Virus record (IMG/VR): IMGVR_UViG_3300047508_000112
Span: 1-45,832 of that record
Length of the DNA: 45,832 bases
Source of the DNA: a virus
Direction: 5' to 3' (one strand)
The notes beneath the pieces are model-generated. The model did no database searches. It had not been told where the DNA came from and worked only from the letters and a program-made list of their open reading frames with translations. Shown here one piece after another: positions 23,179 through 30,103 of this stretch; position 1 is the first letter of the stretch, and each line of letters starts with the position of its first letter. Made by a program: the position numbers and the translations under genes.

Positions 23179-23211
23179 CCCGGCCCTCAGATGGAAAATT
23201 TCAAGGCCCGA

Positions 23212-23241
23212 TTGACTTTGACACGTGCCAACGTGTAGGTT
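23212..23241 (+). promoter_or_regulatory. Promoter with palindromic operator, structured leader
   Basis: Palindrome TTTGACA-CG-TGCCAAC at 23217-23232. Either TTGACT (23212) with TAGGTT or TTGACA (23218) with a weak -10 is possible. About 120 nt of leader follow with hairpins GGGCGT/ACGCCC and GCGAC/GTCGC before an AGGAG. Confidence 0.55.
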
Positions 23242-23362
23242 TTCGGGCGTAGACGCATATTGCAGCTACGCAATTTCGGAAACCTAGACGCCCCCGGCGC
23301 GGCAACGTTTAGCGACAGCCGTCGCGACCGGGGACGTCCACAACTCCCCAAACAGGAGAGCT

Positions 23363-23636
23363 ATGAGTACTGACTCTAACCCCCTCTAACGCTGACGTCA
23401 ATGACCCCGTTCCGGTAGCCGTCTTGCATGACCCGGTCATGCTAACCCTGGTCTACATAGTCCTCGCCGTCTGCCTCATCGGTACCGTCATCTGGGCGGC
23501 TGACCACTACCTCAATATTCCGGCTCCATTCGCTTGGGTGAAGGGGATCCTGCTGTTTGTCCTGGTGGTCCTGGCTTGCTACCTCGTGTGGGACACTTTC
23601 GTAACAGGCCACCTTTCTGTCCCACGACTACGTTGA
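23363..23636 (+). CDS. Two-TM small membrane protein, frame broken at a C5 run
   Basis: ATG 23363 has a good AGGAG, but its frame stops after eight codons at TAA 23387. The +1 frame carries the protein: dropping one C of the run 23380-23384 gives MSTDSNPSNADVNDPVPVAV leading directly into the body (LHDPVMLTLVYIVLAVCLIG). The body has two membrane helices split by an IPAPFAW turn, a layout like small Thivi_2564-type membrane proteins. Without a shift, translation could start at TTG 23424. Indel error, mutation or programmed frameshifting are all possible. Confidence 0.6.
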
Positions 23637-23660
23637 CAACTGCCAAGTAGGTGCTATGCT
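23632..23660 (+). promoter_or_regulatory. Promoter with palindromic operator (leaderless)
   Basis: TTGACA at 23633, 16 nt, TATGCT, then 6 nt to ATG 23667. The palindrome is GTTGACA-AC-TGCCAAG. The -35 overlaps the stop of the membrane-protein gene. Confidence 0.8.
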
Positions 23661-23666
23661 CCGGGC

Positions 23667-23753
23667 ATGAGAAAGCTGCTGGACTGTGGCGGGATTCCCG
23701 TGCGCATCATTCCACAGGCTGCGCGGGCAGACCGACAAGGGGGGCGACAGTGA
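23667..23753 (+). CDS. Leaderless 28-residue peptide with duplicated tail
   Basis: ATG 23667 lies 6 nt after a good -10. The peptide (MRKLLDCGGIPV then RIIPQAARADRQGGRQ) shares its last 15 residues, at the DNA level too, with the end of the gene at 23932-24168. The shared segment ends in AAGGGGGGCG, which serves as ribosome site for the next gene in both places. The stop overlaps the next GTG (GTGA). It may be a leader peptide that drives coupled translation. Confidence 0.55.
   Translation: MRKLLDCGGIPVRIIPQAARADRQGGRQ
23702..23746 (+). repeat. Copy 1 of a 45-bp duplicated coding/RBS segment
   Basis: About 45 bp beginning GCGCATCATTCCACAGGCTG are nearly identical to 24120-24164 with one clear mismatch (ACCGACA against ACAGACA). 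Confidence 0.85.
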
Positions 23754-23935
23754 CCTACGACGATTGGAAGTGCACGCCGCCGGCTGACCCGTTTAGTAGC
23801 GAGGCAATCGAGCAAGCCGAGCGTGATGAGCTTGAATACCAGGCTGCGCGCGCTCTGGTGAACAGGCTGCGCGAGCGCGCCGACCGTGCGCTCCACGCTG
23901 CGATTCTTGCCGAAGAAGAGGAGCGCCTGCCGTGA
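23750..23935 (+). CDS. Hypothetical charged helical 61-residue protein
   Basis: GTG 23750 in a GTGA overlap with the leaderless peptide and with AGGGGGG upstream. The product (MTYDDWKCTPPADPFSSEAI...) is mostly Glu/Arg/Ala helix and ends EEEERLP. Its stop overlaps the next GTG. Not recognised. Confidence 0.6.
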   Translation: MTYDDWKCTPPADPFSSEAIEQAERDELEYQAARALVNRLRERADRALHAAILAEEEERLP

Positions 23936-24168
23936 AGCGTCCGCCAAAGCCAAAGAAGCATAGCCAGAGACTCGAGGAGCTGCGGCTGAAAGCTCATTGT
24001 GCACGCGGTCGCCACCCCGCCGTCCTTCCCGAGCCGAGCGATGAGTTTCAAGCGCTAAAGGCGTGGGTCGATGAGATGCAGAAAGCATCCCAGAAAGCCA
24101 ACGAGGTGAGCGTAGTCGAGCGCATCATTCCACAGGCTGCGCGGGCAGACAGACAAGGGGGGCGGTAG
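23932..24168 (+). CDS. Hypothetical basic 78-residue protein
   Basis: GTG 23932 overlaps the previous TGA. The N-terminus is very basic (MKRPPKPKKHSQRLEEL), the middle helical, and the last 15 residues repeat the tail of the 28-residue peptide at 23667. TAG is followed at once by the GTG of the next gene. The basic start could bind nucleic acid; not recognised. Confidence 0.6.
   Translation: MKRPPKPKKHSQRLEELRLKAHCARGRHPAVLPEPSDEFQALKAWVDEMQKASQKANEVSVVERIIPQAARADRQGGR
24120..24164 (+). repeat. Copy 2 of the 45-bp duplicated segment
   Basis: Matches 23702-23746. It again ends with AAGGGGGGCG just before the next start codon. Confidence 0.85.
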
Positions 24169-24441
24169 GTGGCCAGACTCTCGCCATCGATGCGCATCCT
24201 GCTCGACCAGGCGTCACGCGCAGCCGTGCAACTAACACCGCGCCAGCGTCAGACTGCGAAGCGTTTGTGCGAGCGCGCATGCATGACCATGCGTCACGGC
24301 ATCGGGACAATCACGCCGACCGGGCTGGCTGTCCTGCTCGAGGAGCTGCGCCCCAAGCTCGAGAACCACTTCCCGGAAAACCTGGCGAAGTGGCGAGCAA
24401 GCAAGGCCGCAGCGCTCCCACCTGAGAGGGGGACGCCTTGA
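24169..24441 (+). CDS. Hypothetical helical 90-residue protein
   Basis: GTG 24169 follows the AAGGGGGGCG of repeat copy 2. The product (MARLSPSMRILLDQASRAAV...) is Arg/Ala/Leu-rich and helical, with a C-terminal LENHFPENLAKWRASK segment. Not recognised. The following 120 nt up to 24562 carry a promoter and no certain gene. Confidence 0.6.
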   Translation: MARLSPSMRILLDQASRAAVQLTPRQRQTAKRLCERACMTMRHGIGTITPTGLAVLLEELRPKLENHFPENLAKWRASKAAALPPERGTP

Positions 24442-24527
24442 GGGCAGCCGCTGACTCAATGGTCAAGATTCTGATCCGTTGGTCCTCAGGAGATTGGTTA
24501 AATTCGTATGGGCCAGCATACCTGAAC

Positions 24528-24556
24528 CTTGACATCTGCCAAAGACGCACTAAGCT
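24528..24556 (+). promoter_or_regulatory. Promoter with palindromic operator (leaderless)
   Basis: TTGACA at 24529, 16 nt, TAAGCT, then 6 nt to GTG 24563. The palindrome is CTTGACA-TC-TGCCAAA. Confidence 0.75.
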
Positions 24557-24562
24557 ACGTGT

Positions 24563-24811
24563 GTGGCCAAAACGACAATGTCTCCGTCCCGCCGGGCGCT
24601 CCTCTGGCTAGCCTGTAAGCGGGGGACCTGCTCCTACCGAAAGACTCAGCAGAAGGCCATCGACTGGCTCGTTGCTGAGGGGCTCGTGGAGCACGCGGAT
24701 GGGGATCGGTACGTGTCTGCCACGGACCTCGGGCGCAAGGCTTACGAGGCAGAGTTCGCTCCACGGGAGACGGTTCCTTGGGAGATTTTCAGAAAGAGAA
24801 TTGGGAGATAA
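24563..24811 (+). CDS. Small winged-helix-like protein, leaderless GTG start
   Basis: The 82-residue product reads as a compact winged helix: helices SRRALLWLACKRG and RKTQQKAIDWLVAEGLVEHA, then a wing DGDRYVSATDLGRKAYEAEF. In this fold the second helix and wing contact DNA. GTG begins 6 nt after the -10 of a palindromic promoter and no Shine-Dalgarno is present. A DNA-binding regulator of the phage's palindromic promoters is one possibility; there is no direct proof. Confidence 0.55.
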   Translation: MAKTTMSPSRRALLWLACKRGTCSYRKTQQKAIDWLVAEGLVEHADGDRYVSATDLGRKAYEAEFAPRETVPWEIFRKRIGR

Positions 24812-24814
24812 TTC

Positions 24815-25648
24815 ATGTCGAAGCAGATGATGATCGAGGTCATGCGGGTAACACCTGCCATGGCAGAAAAGTGGCTCAAAAAGAACCATCCGGAGAACCG
24901 GAGAATTTCACCGGACCGGGTAACATCGCTGGCCAACGACATGCTCGCTGGCGGATGGAAGCTGACCCACCAGGGGATCTGTTTCGATGCTGGGGGATTC
25001 GTCATCGACGGCCAGCACCGGTTGTCGGCCATCGTCCAGTCCCGGACTGCCGTGGACATGGTTGTGGCGACGAACCACGAGGGTCAGCTCTCGGACCCGA
25101 TCGACCGTCACCGACTCCGGAGTCTCTCGTTCCTCACCAGTCTGAACACTCGCCAGCTCGCCGCTGCCAAGGTGCTCATCGGGCTGTCCCAAGGATTCGA
25201 GAACAATGTTCCGCTGACTACTTCCGGGGCGCTAGAGACTTTCGAGCTGTACCGCCCTGGGTACGAGAAGCTCAAGGCTGCCAAGCCGGACAAGTTCCTC
25301 GGCGGTGTCCTAGCGGCGCTGATTTACGCCGTGCCGGTCGACGAGGAAAAGGTCGTGGACTTCGCCATGAAGGTCTCCACCGGGGAGATGATCAAGAAGG
25401 GTGACCCGGCCTTCGCTCTCCGGTCATGGATCACGTCGAACACCAGCCGTCAGCGTGGGTGGGAAGCGGCAATGGCTACCATGTCATGCGCCCGGTACCA
25501 CATCGTCGGGCAGGAGCTTCGGAGCGTGTTCACGGGCGATATGGCGTACCGCGCCTTCTCTACCCGCCGCCGCGCGCTCAAGGTCCCCCATACTCCAGGA
25601 AACGACCTGGTCCCTTCGGTCAAGTGGGCGCCGTCGAGGAACGAGTGA
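24815..25648 (+). CDS. ParB/Srx-like fold protein (DGQHRL motif)
   Basis: The 277-residue product has ENRRISPDRVTSLANDMLAG followed by GWKLTHQGICFD and FVIDGQHRLSAIVQSRTAVD (about residues 27-85), the ParB/sulfiredoxin-type nucleotide-binding core in which DGQHRL is the hallmark. The remainder is helical with no second known domain. Such proteins occur in phages and actinobacteria; proposed roles include ATP/CTP binding. GGGAG lies 9 nt upstream and the stop overlaps the next GTG. Confidence 0.75.
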   Translation: MSKQMMIEVMRVTPAMAEKWLKKNHPENRRISPDRVTSLANDMLAGGWKLTHQGICFDAGGFVIDGQHRLSAIVQSRTAVDMVVATNHEGQLSDPIDRHRLRSLSFLTSLNTRQLAAAKVLIGLSQGFENNVPLTTSGALETFELYRPGYEKLKAAKPDKFLGGVLAALIYAVPVDEEKVVDFAMKVSTGEMIKKGDPAFALRSWITSNTSRQRGWEAAMATMSCARYHIVGQELRSVFTGDMAYRAFSTRRRALKVPHTPGNDLVPSVKWAPSRNE

Positions 25649-25842
25649 ACTACGACCGCCACCGGGGCTTCCCCATCCGCTGCGAGAAGCTCGTTGACCT
25701 CCACTGGGTCGCCACGGCCATCGCCCCGAACCTCACCGCCGCTTTCCAGCATGCCCAGGCCATCGGCGGCCAAGTCCGCGCAGTCAACATCAAGACCCAC
25801 GAGCCCGTATCGTACTGGTGCGAGGGGGAGCTGGTTGGATGA
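25645..25842 (+). CDS. Hypothetical 65-residue protein
   Basis: GTG 25645 is chosen for its GTGA overlap; the frame is open further upstream but antisense-like there. The product (MNYDRHRGFPIRCEKLVDLH...) ends SYWCEGELVG and has two Cys. Not recognised. Its stop overlaps the next ATG. Confidence 0.55.
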   Translation: MNYDRHRGFPIRCEKLVDLHWVATAIAPNLTAAFQHAQAIGGQVRAVNIKTHEPVSYWCEGELVG

Positions 25843-26138
25843 CCATACGCCTATGGCCACTACTGATACTTTTTTCCCTCTCCGTGCTCGCGCTCGTCAA
25901 GCTGCTCACGCCGTTCAAAGACCCATGGATCCCACTGGAGCTATCCGATGCTAGACCCGTTCGCCGTACTGTTCGGTGCGATGTGCCTCGCTCTTGCTTT
26001 CGCGTGCCCCGCACTTCTGTTCGGAGCCTGGATGCTATTCCGCCATCTGGGGCGTGTCCGCAAGTTCCACGTCGAAAGGACCGACGAAGGGCTCAGGTGG
26101 GGAGGGGAGACCGATCCAAAGTTACCCGGTTTGCTTGA
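25839..26138 (+). CDS. Single-TM protein with long overlap into the next gene
   Basis: ATG 25839 in an ATGA overlap opens MTIRLWPLLILFSLSVLALV, a clear N-terminal membrane segment. The frame then continues to 26138, overlapping the next gene by 191 nt in another frame with an Arg-rich, low-quality sequence. Only the first 40 codons look selected, so the real end may have been lost by a frameshift near 25950. Confidence 0.45.
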   Translation: MTIRLWPLLILFSLSVLALVKLLTPFKDPWIPLELSDARPVRRTVRCDVPRSCFRVPRTSVRSLDAIPPSGACPQVPRRKDRRRAQVGRGDRSKVTRFA

Positions 26139-26172
26139 GAGCCTGTCCATGTACCTCAGGGAGAAAAAGTGA
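25948..26172 (+). CDS. Small membrane protein
   Basis: ATG 25948 with GGAG 7 nt upstream. The 74-residue product starts MLDPFAVLFGAMCLALAFAC and continues hydrophobic to FGAWMLF, enough for one long or two short membrane helices, then has a charged tail of about 40 residues. Not a lipoprotein by motif. It overlaps the preceding TM gene and its TGA overlaps the next ATG. Confidence 0.55.
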   Translation: MLDPFAVLFGAMCLALAFACPALLFGAWMLFRHLGRVRKFHVERTDEGLRWGGETDPKLPGLLESLSMYLREKK

Positions 26173-27752
26173 TGACCGACCCCAAGCAAGTAGTAGAGCC
26201 CCTGCTGAGTGCCCCGGAGCCGCCTGGAGACGACGGACCTAAGCGGGTGGCGCTCGGACTACAAGGGGAGAGCCGGGAGAAGCTCGCGACTGCGCTGGAA
26301 CAGTTGGACGACTCGCTCTGCTACGAGCTTGACCTTGGCTGCGCTGGACGAATCAGCGAGGCAAATACGCTGCTCCGTGAAGTCCTATCAGCCGAGCCTC
26401 TACCCGTAGCACAGCGGGCCACAGGCGCAGCTGCTGTCCAGCGTCCGCTCAACGACATCGCCTCGGAAGTTCATGCGTGTGGCGTGGCGTGGGAGCCGCA
26501 GGCGCGACTGATTGGTAACGTGCGCGCGGATGAGGTCGCGGCGCTCGCGTGGGCTTGGTTGCAACACGACCCCGAAGCGCTCGAAGCTGGCATTGAGATT
26601 CGAGACGAGGAGCTAAAGCGCTGCCGCAAACAACTCGCAGAGCTGGATGCGCGCTTCGCTGCGATGGAGTCGGAGCGCGACAAGTGGCTCCGCGAGTGCC
26701 AGCAAATATACGAGGCCTTCGCCGGCTGGAGCAGCGTCAAAAACCCGCGCGAGGTAGCGCAGTCGGTCAGCAACCTGCGAGCGGAAGCAACGGAGCGCGG
26801 AGTCAAGCTTGCAGCGACCGAGCAGCTCGCAGCAGCAGAACGAGGAGAGCTGGAGCACCTGCGCGAGGCTGCGGATGCGTTGCGCTCAGGCGGGACAGGC
26901 AATCGAGCGGCCTGGATAACGAAGGACCGCGAGCGAAGCGAGTCACGCGGCGCGCGCTACTGCAACAGACATGGCGGGTACGGATTCGTTGCCGATTGCC
27001 TCGACTGCAATGCCGACGACAAGCCCCCCGAAGCCGCACCAGTCGAGCCAGCAGGGCCGGCTGAGCCCGTGGAGCAGCCGGCGCCGTTCACCGGGTACAC
27101 GTGTCGCAAGTGCAAAGCAGGGCACAGTGGCACGTCAACCGGCCTGTGTCGCAAATGCGAACAGGGGCCAGTCGTGGAGCAAGCAGCCGCTCCCGAGCAG
27201 CCTGCGCCGTGGGAGCCGAAGGAAGGTGAATTCGTAAGCATCAACTCACCGGATAAGGTTTGGTTCGGGCTCCGGTGCAAAGTGATCGCGACGTTCGATG
27301 ACGGCACGAGCTACATCGAAAACCCCGCTGGCGGGCGCTCGCACTGGGCCAACAGAGAGCTGGTGCCAGCCGAGCCCGTAGAAGCAGCCGCTCCCAAGGG
27401 GGAAGCTCTGTGCGAGCGAGGGACCGTTGCGGGATGCCGGGCGTGCTTCGCTGACAGGACCGTCGCGAGCGGTCTCCAGATTGCGCTGGAGCCGATGTGC
27501 GCCGCGTGTTCCAGCATCTACCTGGAGTTGACGCGCATCGCAAAACCGTGCGCTCCCCAGGCCACCATTCAAGGGGTAGATGTTCCACGGGCTCTGGAGC
27601 TGCTTCGGAATGGACGCGCGGAGGCCGACTACGAGCCTACGCATTCCGTAGCGTATCGCTTGCTCGACGAAGCCGTGATGGCAGCGCTGCGCGTGCTTGC
27701 TCCGGACGGCCCCGACCATCAGGCTCTAGTGCCGCCACGGGTGAGAGCGTGA
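26172..27752 (+). CDS. Large early protein with coiled coil and zinc ribbons
   Basis: ATG 26172 (TGATG overlap; GTG 26169 possible) gives 526 residues. Order: acidic N-terminus; WEPQARLIGNVRADEVAALA (about 105-125), a motif seen in phage early proteins; coiled coil at about 135-235; then Cys pairs CNRHGGYGFVADCLDC, CRKCKAGHSGTSTGLCRKC and CRACF...CAAC separated by Pro/Glu linkers. Several zinc ribbons on disordered linkers suggest a nucleic-acid or protein scaffold. Its function is unknown, and it is the largest gene of the early right arm. Confidence 0.6.
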   Translation: MTDPKQVVEPLLSAPEPPGDDGPKRVALGLQGESREKLATALEQLDDSLCYELDLGCAGRISEANTLLREVLSAEPLPVAQRATGAAAVQRPLNDIASEVHACGVAWEPQARLIGNVRADEVAALAWAWLQHDPEALEAGIEIRDEELKRCRKQLAELDARFAAMESERDKWLRECQQIYEAFAGWSSVKNPREVAQSVSNLRAEATERGVKLAATEQLAAAERGELEHLREAADALRSGGTGNRAAWITKDRERSESRGARYCNRHGGYGFVADCLDCNADDKPPEAAPVEPAGPAEPVEQPAPFTGYTCRKCKAGHSGTSTGLCRKCEQGPVVEQAAAPEQPAPWEPKEGEFVSINSPDKVWFGLRCKVIATFDDGTSYIENPAGGRSHWANRELVPAEPVEAAAPKGEALCERGTVAGCRACFADRTVASGLQIALEPMCAACSSIYLELTRIAKPCAPQATIQGVDVPRALELLRNGRAEADYEPTHSVAYRLLDEAVMAALRVLAPDGPDHQALVPPRVRA

Positions 27753-28042
27753 CCGCTGCGCTGCTGGCCTGGGGCAACCTAGTCGACGCGGTGAACGGTC
27801 GCGTTAGCTTCGGCGCAGTCGGCGTGCGTGACCCCGAGTATCCGTGCAGCGAGTACACGGCCACGAGCTACGACGGCTCTGGTCAGTGCTTGTCGGACGG
27901 GCACTACGAGTGCAAGAACTGCTTGCACCTTTCTCCCGACGCGCCGCGCTTCACGCAGGACCGCGACGGCCGGCGTGACCGCTTGCTGCTTTTCTGGAGG
28001 CGCAACGCTAGCGCCAGCAACACGGGAGGGAGGTCGACGTGA
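27749..28042 (+). CDS. Hypothetical Cys-containing 97-residue protein
   Basis: GTG 27749 in a GTGA overlap. The product (MTAALLAWGNLVDAVNGRVS...) has YPCSEY, GQCLSDGHYECKNCLHLSPD, a likely zinc site with four Cys and His. Not recognised. Its stop overlaps the next GTG. Confidence 0.6.
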   Translation: MTAALLAWGNLVDAVNGRVSFGAVGVRDPEYPCSEYTATSYDGSGQCLSDGHYECKNCLHLSPDAPRFTQDRDGRRDRLLLFWRRNASASNTGGRST

Positions 28043-28179
28043 GCGCCTGTTCAATCACCGGCTACTGCCATCGCCGCAACTCAGAGCAGGCTCGTGTGGT
28101 ACTGTATGCATGTCGGGACCTCGGATCAGGTTTCGGCCAGGGCGTCGGTCGTTGGGTAAGCGACGCGACGCCCGCATAA
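28039..28179 (+). CDS. Hypothetical 46-residue protein
   Basis: GTG 28039 in a GTGA overlap; the product (MSACSITGYCHRRNSEQARV...) has three Cys and one His and stops at TAA. Coupling supports a real gene; function unknown. Confidence 0.5.
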   Translation: MSACSITGYCHRRNSEQARVVLYACRDLGSGFGQGVGRWVSDATPA

Positions 28180-28613
28180 TTGTTACACATTGCCTCAGCG
28201 TTGCAAAAATACGAAACCCCAGGCTTGACGCCCAGGGCTCGTATGGTGCAGTCTGCACCTGCATGGCAAAATGCAATAGGGAAACTGATGCATTCCTTGA
28301 CGGATGTCCAGTAAAAACTGGCCCGTCGAGTGCAGCGCCGGGTGTTGGCGCTCAATCGGACCTATGCCATGGGGTCTACGGCGGAAGCCGAAGTGGATAC
28401 CCTCTCTCGAGCCCGAGAGGGCTCTGGCGGGAAACGTCGTCAAAACGGGGCTCAGTCGTAGGTTACACGCCGGGAGAGACATTACCCCACCCCCGGTACC
28501 CCCGTTCCTCCGGCCCACAGGGCACCCCACAGCGACCTCTAGCGGTCCCGGGCACCTTGGGCGTGGCGACGAGCTAGTACAGTTCCAGTCAGAGCGGTAG
28601 TCCAATACCCTGG
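28180..28613. other. Gene-poor interval
   Basis: About 430 nt without a confident gene. A 98-codon frame (28304-28600, MSSKNWPVECSAGCWRSIGP...) is possible but has no ribosome site. A hairpin CCCTCTC/GAGAGGG lies near 28400. No tRNA or promoter of the phage type was found. Confidence 0.4.
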
Positions 28614-28745
28614 ATGGTCACCGTAGCAGCTGGAGACCCCATGAGCCCCGAGCATCCGAGAGCCCTTCGAGGAGAGGGTAGGTTGGAGATAAGTGGGGAT
28701 CCAGGTGGCGAGCGGCCCACGGGCCGGACTATACGATTCACGTGA
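28614..28745 (+). CDS. Candidate 43-residue protein
   Basis: ATG 28614, or ATG 28641 with GGAG upstream, opens a short frame (MVTVAAGDPMSPEHPRALRG...) ending just before the next promoter. The sequence is plausible but unrecognised and short. Confidence 0.3.
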   Translation: MVTVAAGDPMSPEHPRALRGEGRLEISGDPGGERPTGRTIRFT

Positions 28746-28752
28746 AACACAC

Positions 28753-28781
28753 CTTGACGACTGCCAAGGAAACGCTACACT
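28753..28781 (+). promoter_or_regulatory. Promoter with palindromic operator (leaderless)
   Basis: TTGACG at 28754, 16 nt, TACACT, then 7 nt to GTG 28789. The palindrome is CTTGACG-AC-TGCCAAG. Confidence 0.75.
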
Positions 28782-28788
28782 CTGCAAC

Positions 28789-28908
28789 GTGGCGTCCTGG
28801 CGTATGTTGAGCAGGGAGAACCTGCTAACCGAAGCATCGTTATCCTTTCCGGTGCGCGGCCTTGGGGGCCGTAGTTGCGGCATGAAACAAAGTCAGGACG
28901 CCATCTAG
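28789..28908 (+). CDS. Candidate leaderless 39-residue peptide
   Basis: GTG 28789 sits 7 nt after the -10, as at the other leaderless genes, and opens 39 codons (MASWRMLSRENLLTEASLSF...) ending in TAG 12 nt before the next ATG. Alternatively the stretch is just the leader of the gene at 28921. Confidence 0.45.
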   Translation: MASWRMLSRENLLTEASLSFPVRGLGGRSCGMKQSQDAI

Positions 28909-28920
28909 ACAGAGGAAACC

Positions 28921-29112
28921 ATGGAAGATTTGATCGAGCTGATAAAGTCCGGTGTGGTGATCAATACGCTGTCCTGGGACGGAAACGATTTCCGGATTGG
29001 GTGGGAGACTAAGGCTGGTAAGCCTGTATGGACTGGTCCTGGGCCAGACCTAGCGGGGTTGGTGATGTCGATGCGTCACCTGAACGATGAGCCGGCTGGT
29101 CTGTTTGCTTGA
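28921..29112 (+). CDS. Hypothetical 63-residue protein
   Basis: ATG 28921 with GAGGAAA upstream. The product (MEDLIELIKSGVVINTLSWD...) is a small mixed fold with Trp in the centre (FRIGWETKAG). It is expressed behind the promoter at 28.75 kb with the next genes overlapping. Not recognised. Confidence 0.6.
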   Translation: MEDLIELIKSGVVINTLSWDGNDFRIGWETKAGKPVWTGPGPDLAGLVMSMRHLNDEPAGLFA

Positions 29113-29389
29113 GTCCCAGATGGTCGACTGGATCGTGGCGCAGGTAACCAAGAAGCCCGGTGTCAGCACAAAGTGGCTCTGGGAGAACCGGCCCCGGATC
29201 GGCAAGCAGCCGCCCATGGCCTCCAAGACGTTCGACGAGTGCCTGGAGGTGGCCAGGACCTCCAGGGACCTACGGACGGCAAACAAGCTATGGTGGCCGG
29301 CTGGGCACCTAGGAACACGCAAAGACCCGAAGCCTCCCCGGAAGAAACCGGACCCGAGGCAGATCGACTTCACCAAAGGAAACACATGA
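29087..29389 (+). CDS. Hypothetical basic 100-residue protein
   Basis: ATG 29087 lies 26 nt inside the preceding gene. The product has VDWIVAQVTKKPGVSTKWLW and a basic, Pro/Lys-rich tail (RKDPKPPRKKPDPRQIDF), suggesting nucleic-acid contact. Not recognised. It ends in an ATGA overlap. Confidence 0.55.
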   Translation: MSRLVCLLESQMVDWIVAQVTKKPGVSTKWLWENRPRIGKQPPMASKTFDECLEVARTSRDLRTANKLWWPAGHLGTRKDPKPPRKKPDPRQIDFTKGNT

Positions 29390-29616
29390 GCGGAATGCTG
29401 GAAGCGCTGGTGGTCAAGGAAAAGGACGGGAAATCGTTCTGGACGAAGATCGGGGCGGCGTGGCCCGGTCGAGACGGGGCGAGCTTCATAGTCCGCCTGG
29501 ACGCCCTGCCCATGGATGGGGTAATCCACCTGCGCCCCAAGCTACCCAAGCGCGACGAACGCAGCCCGGTGCATCGTGAGCCCGGCGATGACCAGGGAGA
29601 AGAGGTTCCCTGGTAG
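29386..29616 (+). CDS. Hypothetical 76-residue protein
   Basis: ATG 29386 (ATGA overlap) gives MSGMLEALVVKEKDGKSFWT followed by KIGAAWPGRDGASFIVRLDA, a small beta domain found as a stand-alone protein in many phages and plasmids, with an acidic disordered tail. TAG stop. No function is known. Confidence 0.6.
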   Translation: MSGMLEALVVKEKDGKSFWTKIGAAWPGRDGASFIVRLDALPMDGVIHLRPKLPKRDERSPVHREPGDDQGEEVPW

Positions 29617-29619
29617 ACG

Positions 29620-29649
29620 CTTGACAGCCGTCAAGTAGACGCGCATACT
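29620..29649 (+). promoter_or_regulatory. Promoter with palindromic operator (leaderless)
   Basis: TTGACA at 29621, 17 nt, CATACT, then 6 nt to GTG 29656. The palindrome is CTTGACA-GC-CGTCAAG. Confidence 0.8.
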
Positions 29650-29655
29650 TAGCGC

Positions 29656-29811
29656 GTGGACCAGAAGCAGGCAGAGCTGGAGCGAATCCGCCGTGAGGCG
29701 GAGCGGCGTGGGTTTATCCTGCTGCCGATCCAGACCCCGCTATGCCCGGACTGCAAGGCATTCGCTCTCACGGCTCTGAACGAGCACAGGGACCACCAAG
29801 CGTGCGCGTGA
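29656..29811 (+). CDS. Leaderless small zinc-finger-like protein
   Basis: GTG 29656 opens 51 codons: a charged helix (MDQKQAELERIRREAERRGF) and then CPDC...HRDHQAC, a C-x2-C...H-x2-H-x2-C arrangement fit for one zinc. No Shine-Dalgarno is present. It is followed 1 nt later by the LexA-type HTH gene, so both share the promoter and may work in the same regulatory circuit. Confidence 0.6.
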   Translation: MDQKQAELERIRREAERRGFILLPIQTPLCPDCKAFALTALNEHRDHQACA

Positions 29812-29812
29812 C

Positions 29813-30103
29813 ATGGCCATAGAATCCAAGGTCCCTGACGGGCAGCTACAGGTACTTCTGTTCGTGGCGAACTACATCAAGGAAACTGGACTTGCGCCGT
29901 CTATGGAGGAGATCGGACACAACCTGGGCTTCTCCCGTCAGGCCGCCCATTACCACGTCGTTGCGCTCAGTAAGCGCGAGCTTCTGGCGCGATCACACGG
30001 ACGCGCCAGGGCTATGGTTCTTACCGGGGCTGGCCGACGCCTTGTCGAACGGTCTGCTCGAGAGTCTTCCCCTGCCCCCGCAGAGCATAGAATCTCGCCA
30101 TGA
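29813..30103 (+). CDS. LexA-type HTH protein without protease domain
   Basis: The 96-residue product matches the LexA DNA-binding domain along its first 70 residues: DGQLQVLLFVANYIKETGLA, then PSMEEIGHNLGFSRQAAHYH, then LSKRELLARSHGRARAMVLT, i.e. three helices plus wing. LexA proteins continue with a Ser-Lys protease domain needed for RecA-stimulated self-cleavage; none is present. So it could block or occupy SOS-type operators permanently. It lies in the same transcript as the zinc-finger-like gene, under a palindromic promoter. Confidence 0.75.
   Translation: MAIESKVPDGQLQVLLFVANYIKETGLAPSMEEIGHNLGFSRQAAHYHVVALSKRELLARSHGRARAMVLTGAGRRLVERSARESSPAPAEHRISP

Noticed and set aside
24438-24614. 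TTG-started frame between 24441 and the winged-helix gene
   Set aside because: It would run through the promoter and into the next gene in another frame; no family resemblance.
25426-25644. Longer start for the gene ending at 25842
   Set aside because: It overlaps the ParB-like gene fully in another frame; GTG 25645 with GTGA coupling is preferred.
28263-28577. Second long frame in the gap 28180-28613
   Set aside because: Third-position base use is unlike its neighbours, with no ribosome site or coupling.
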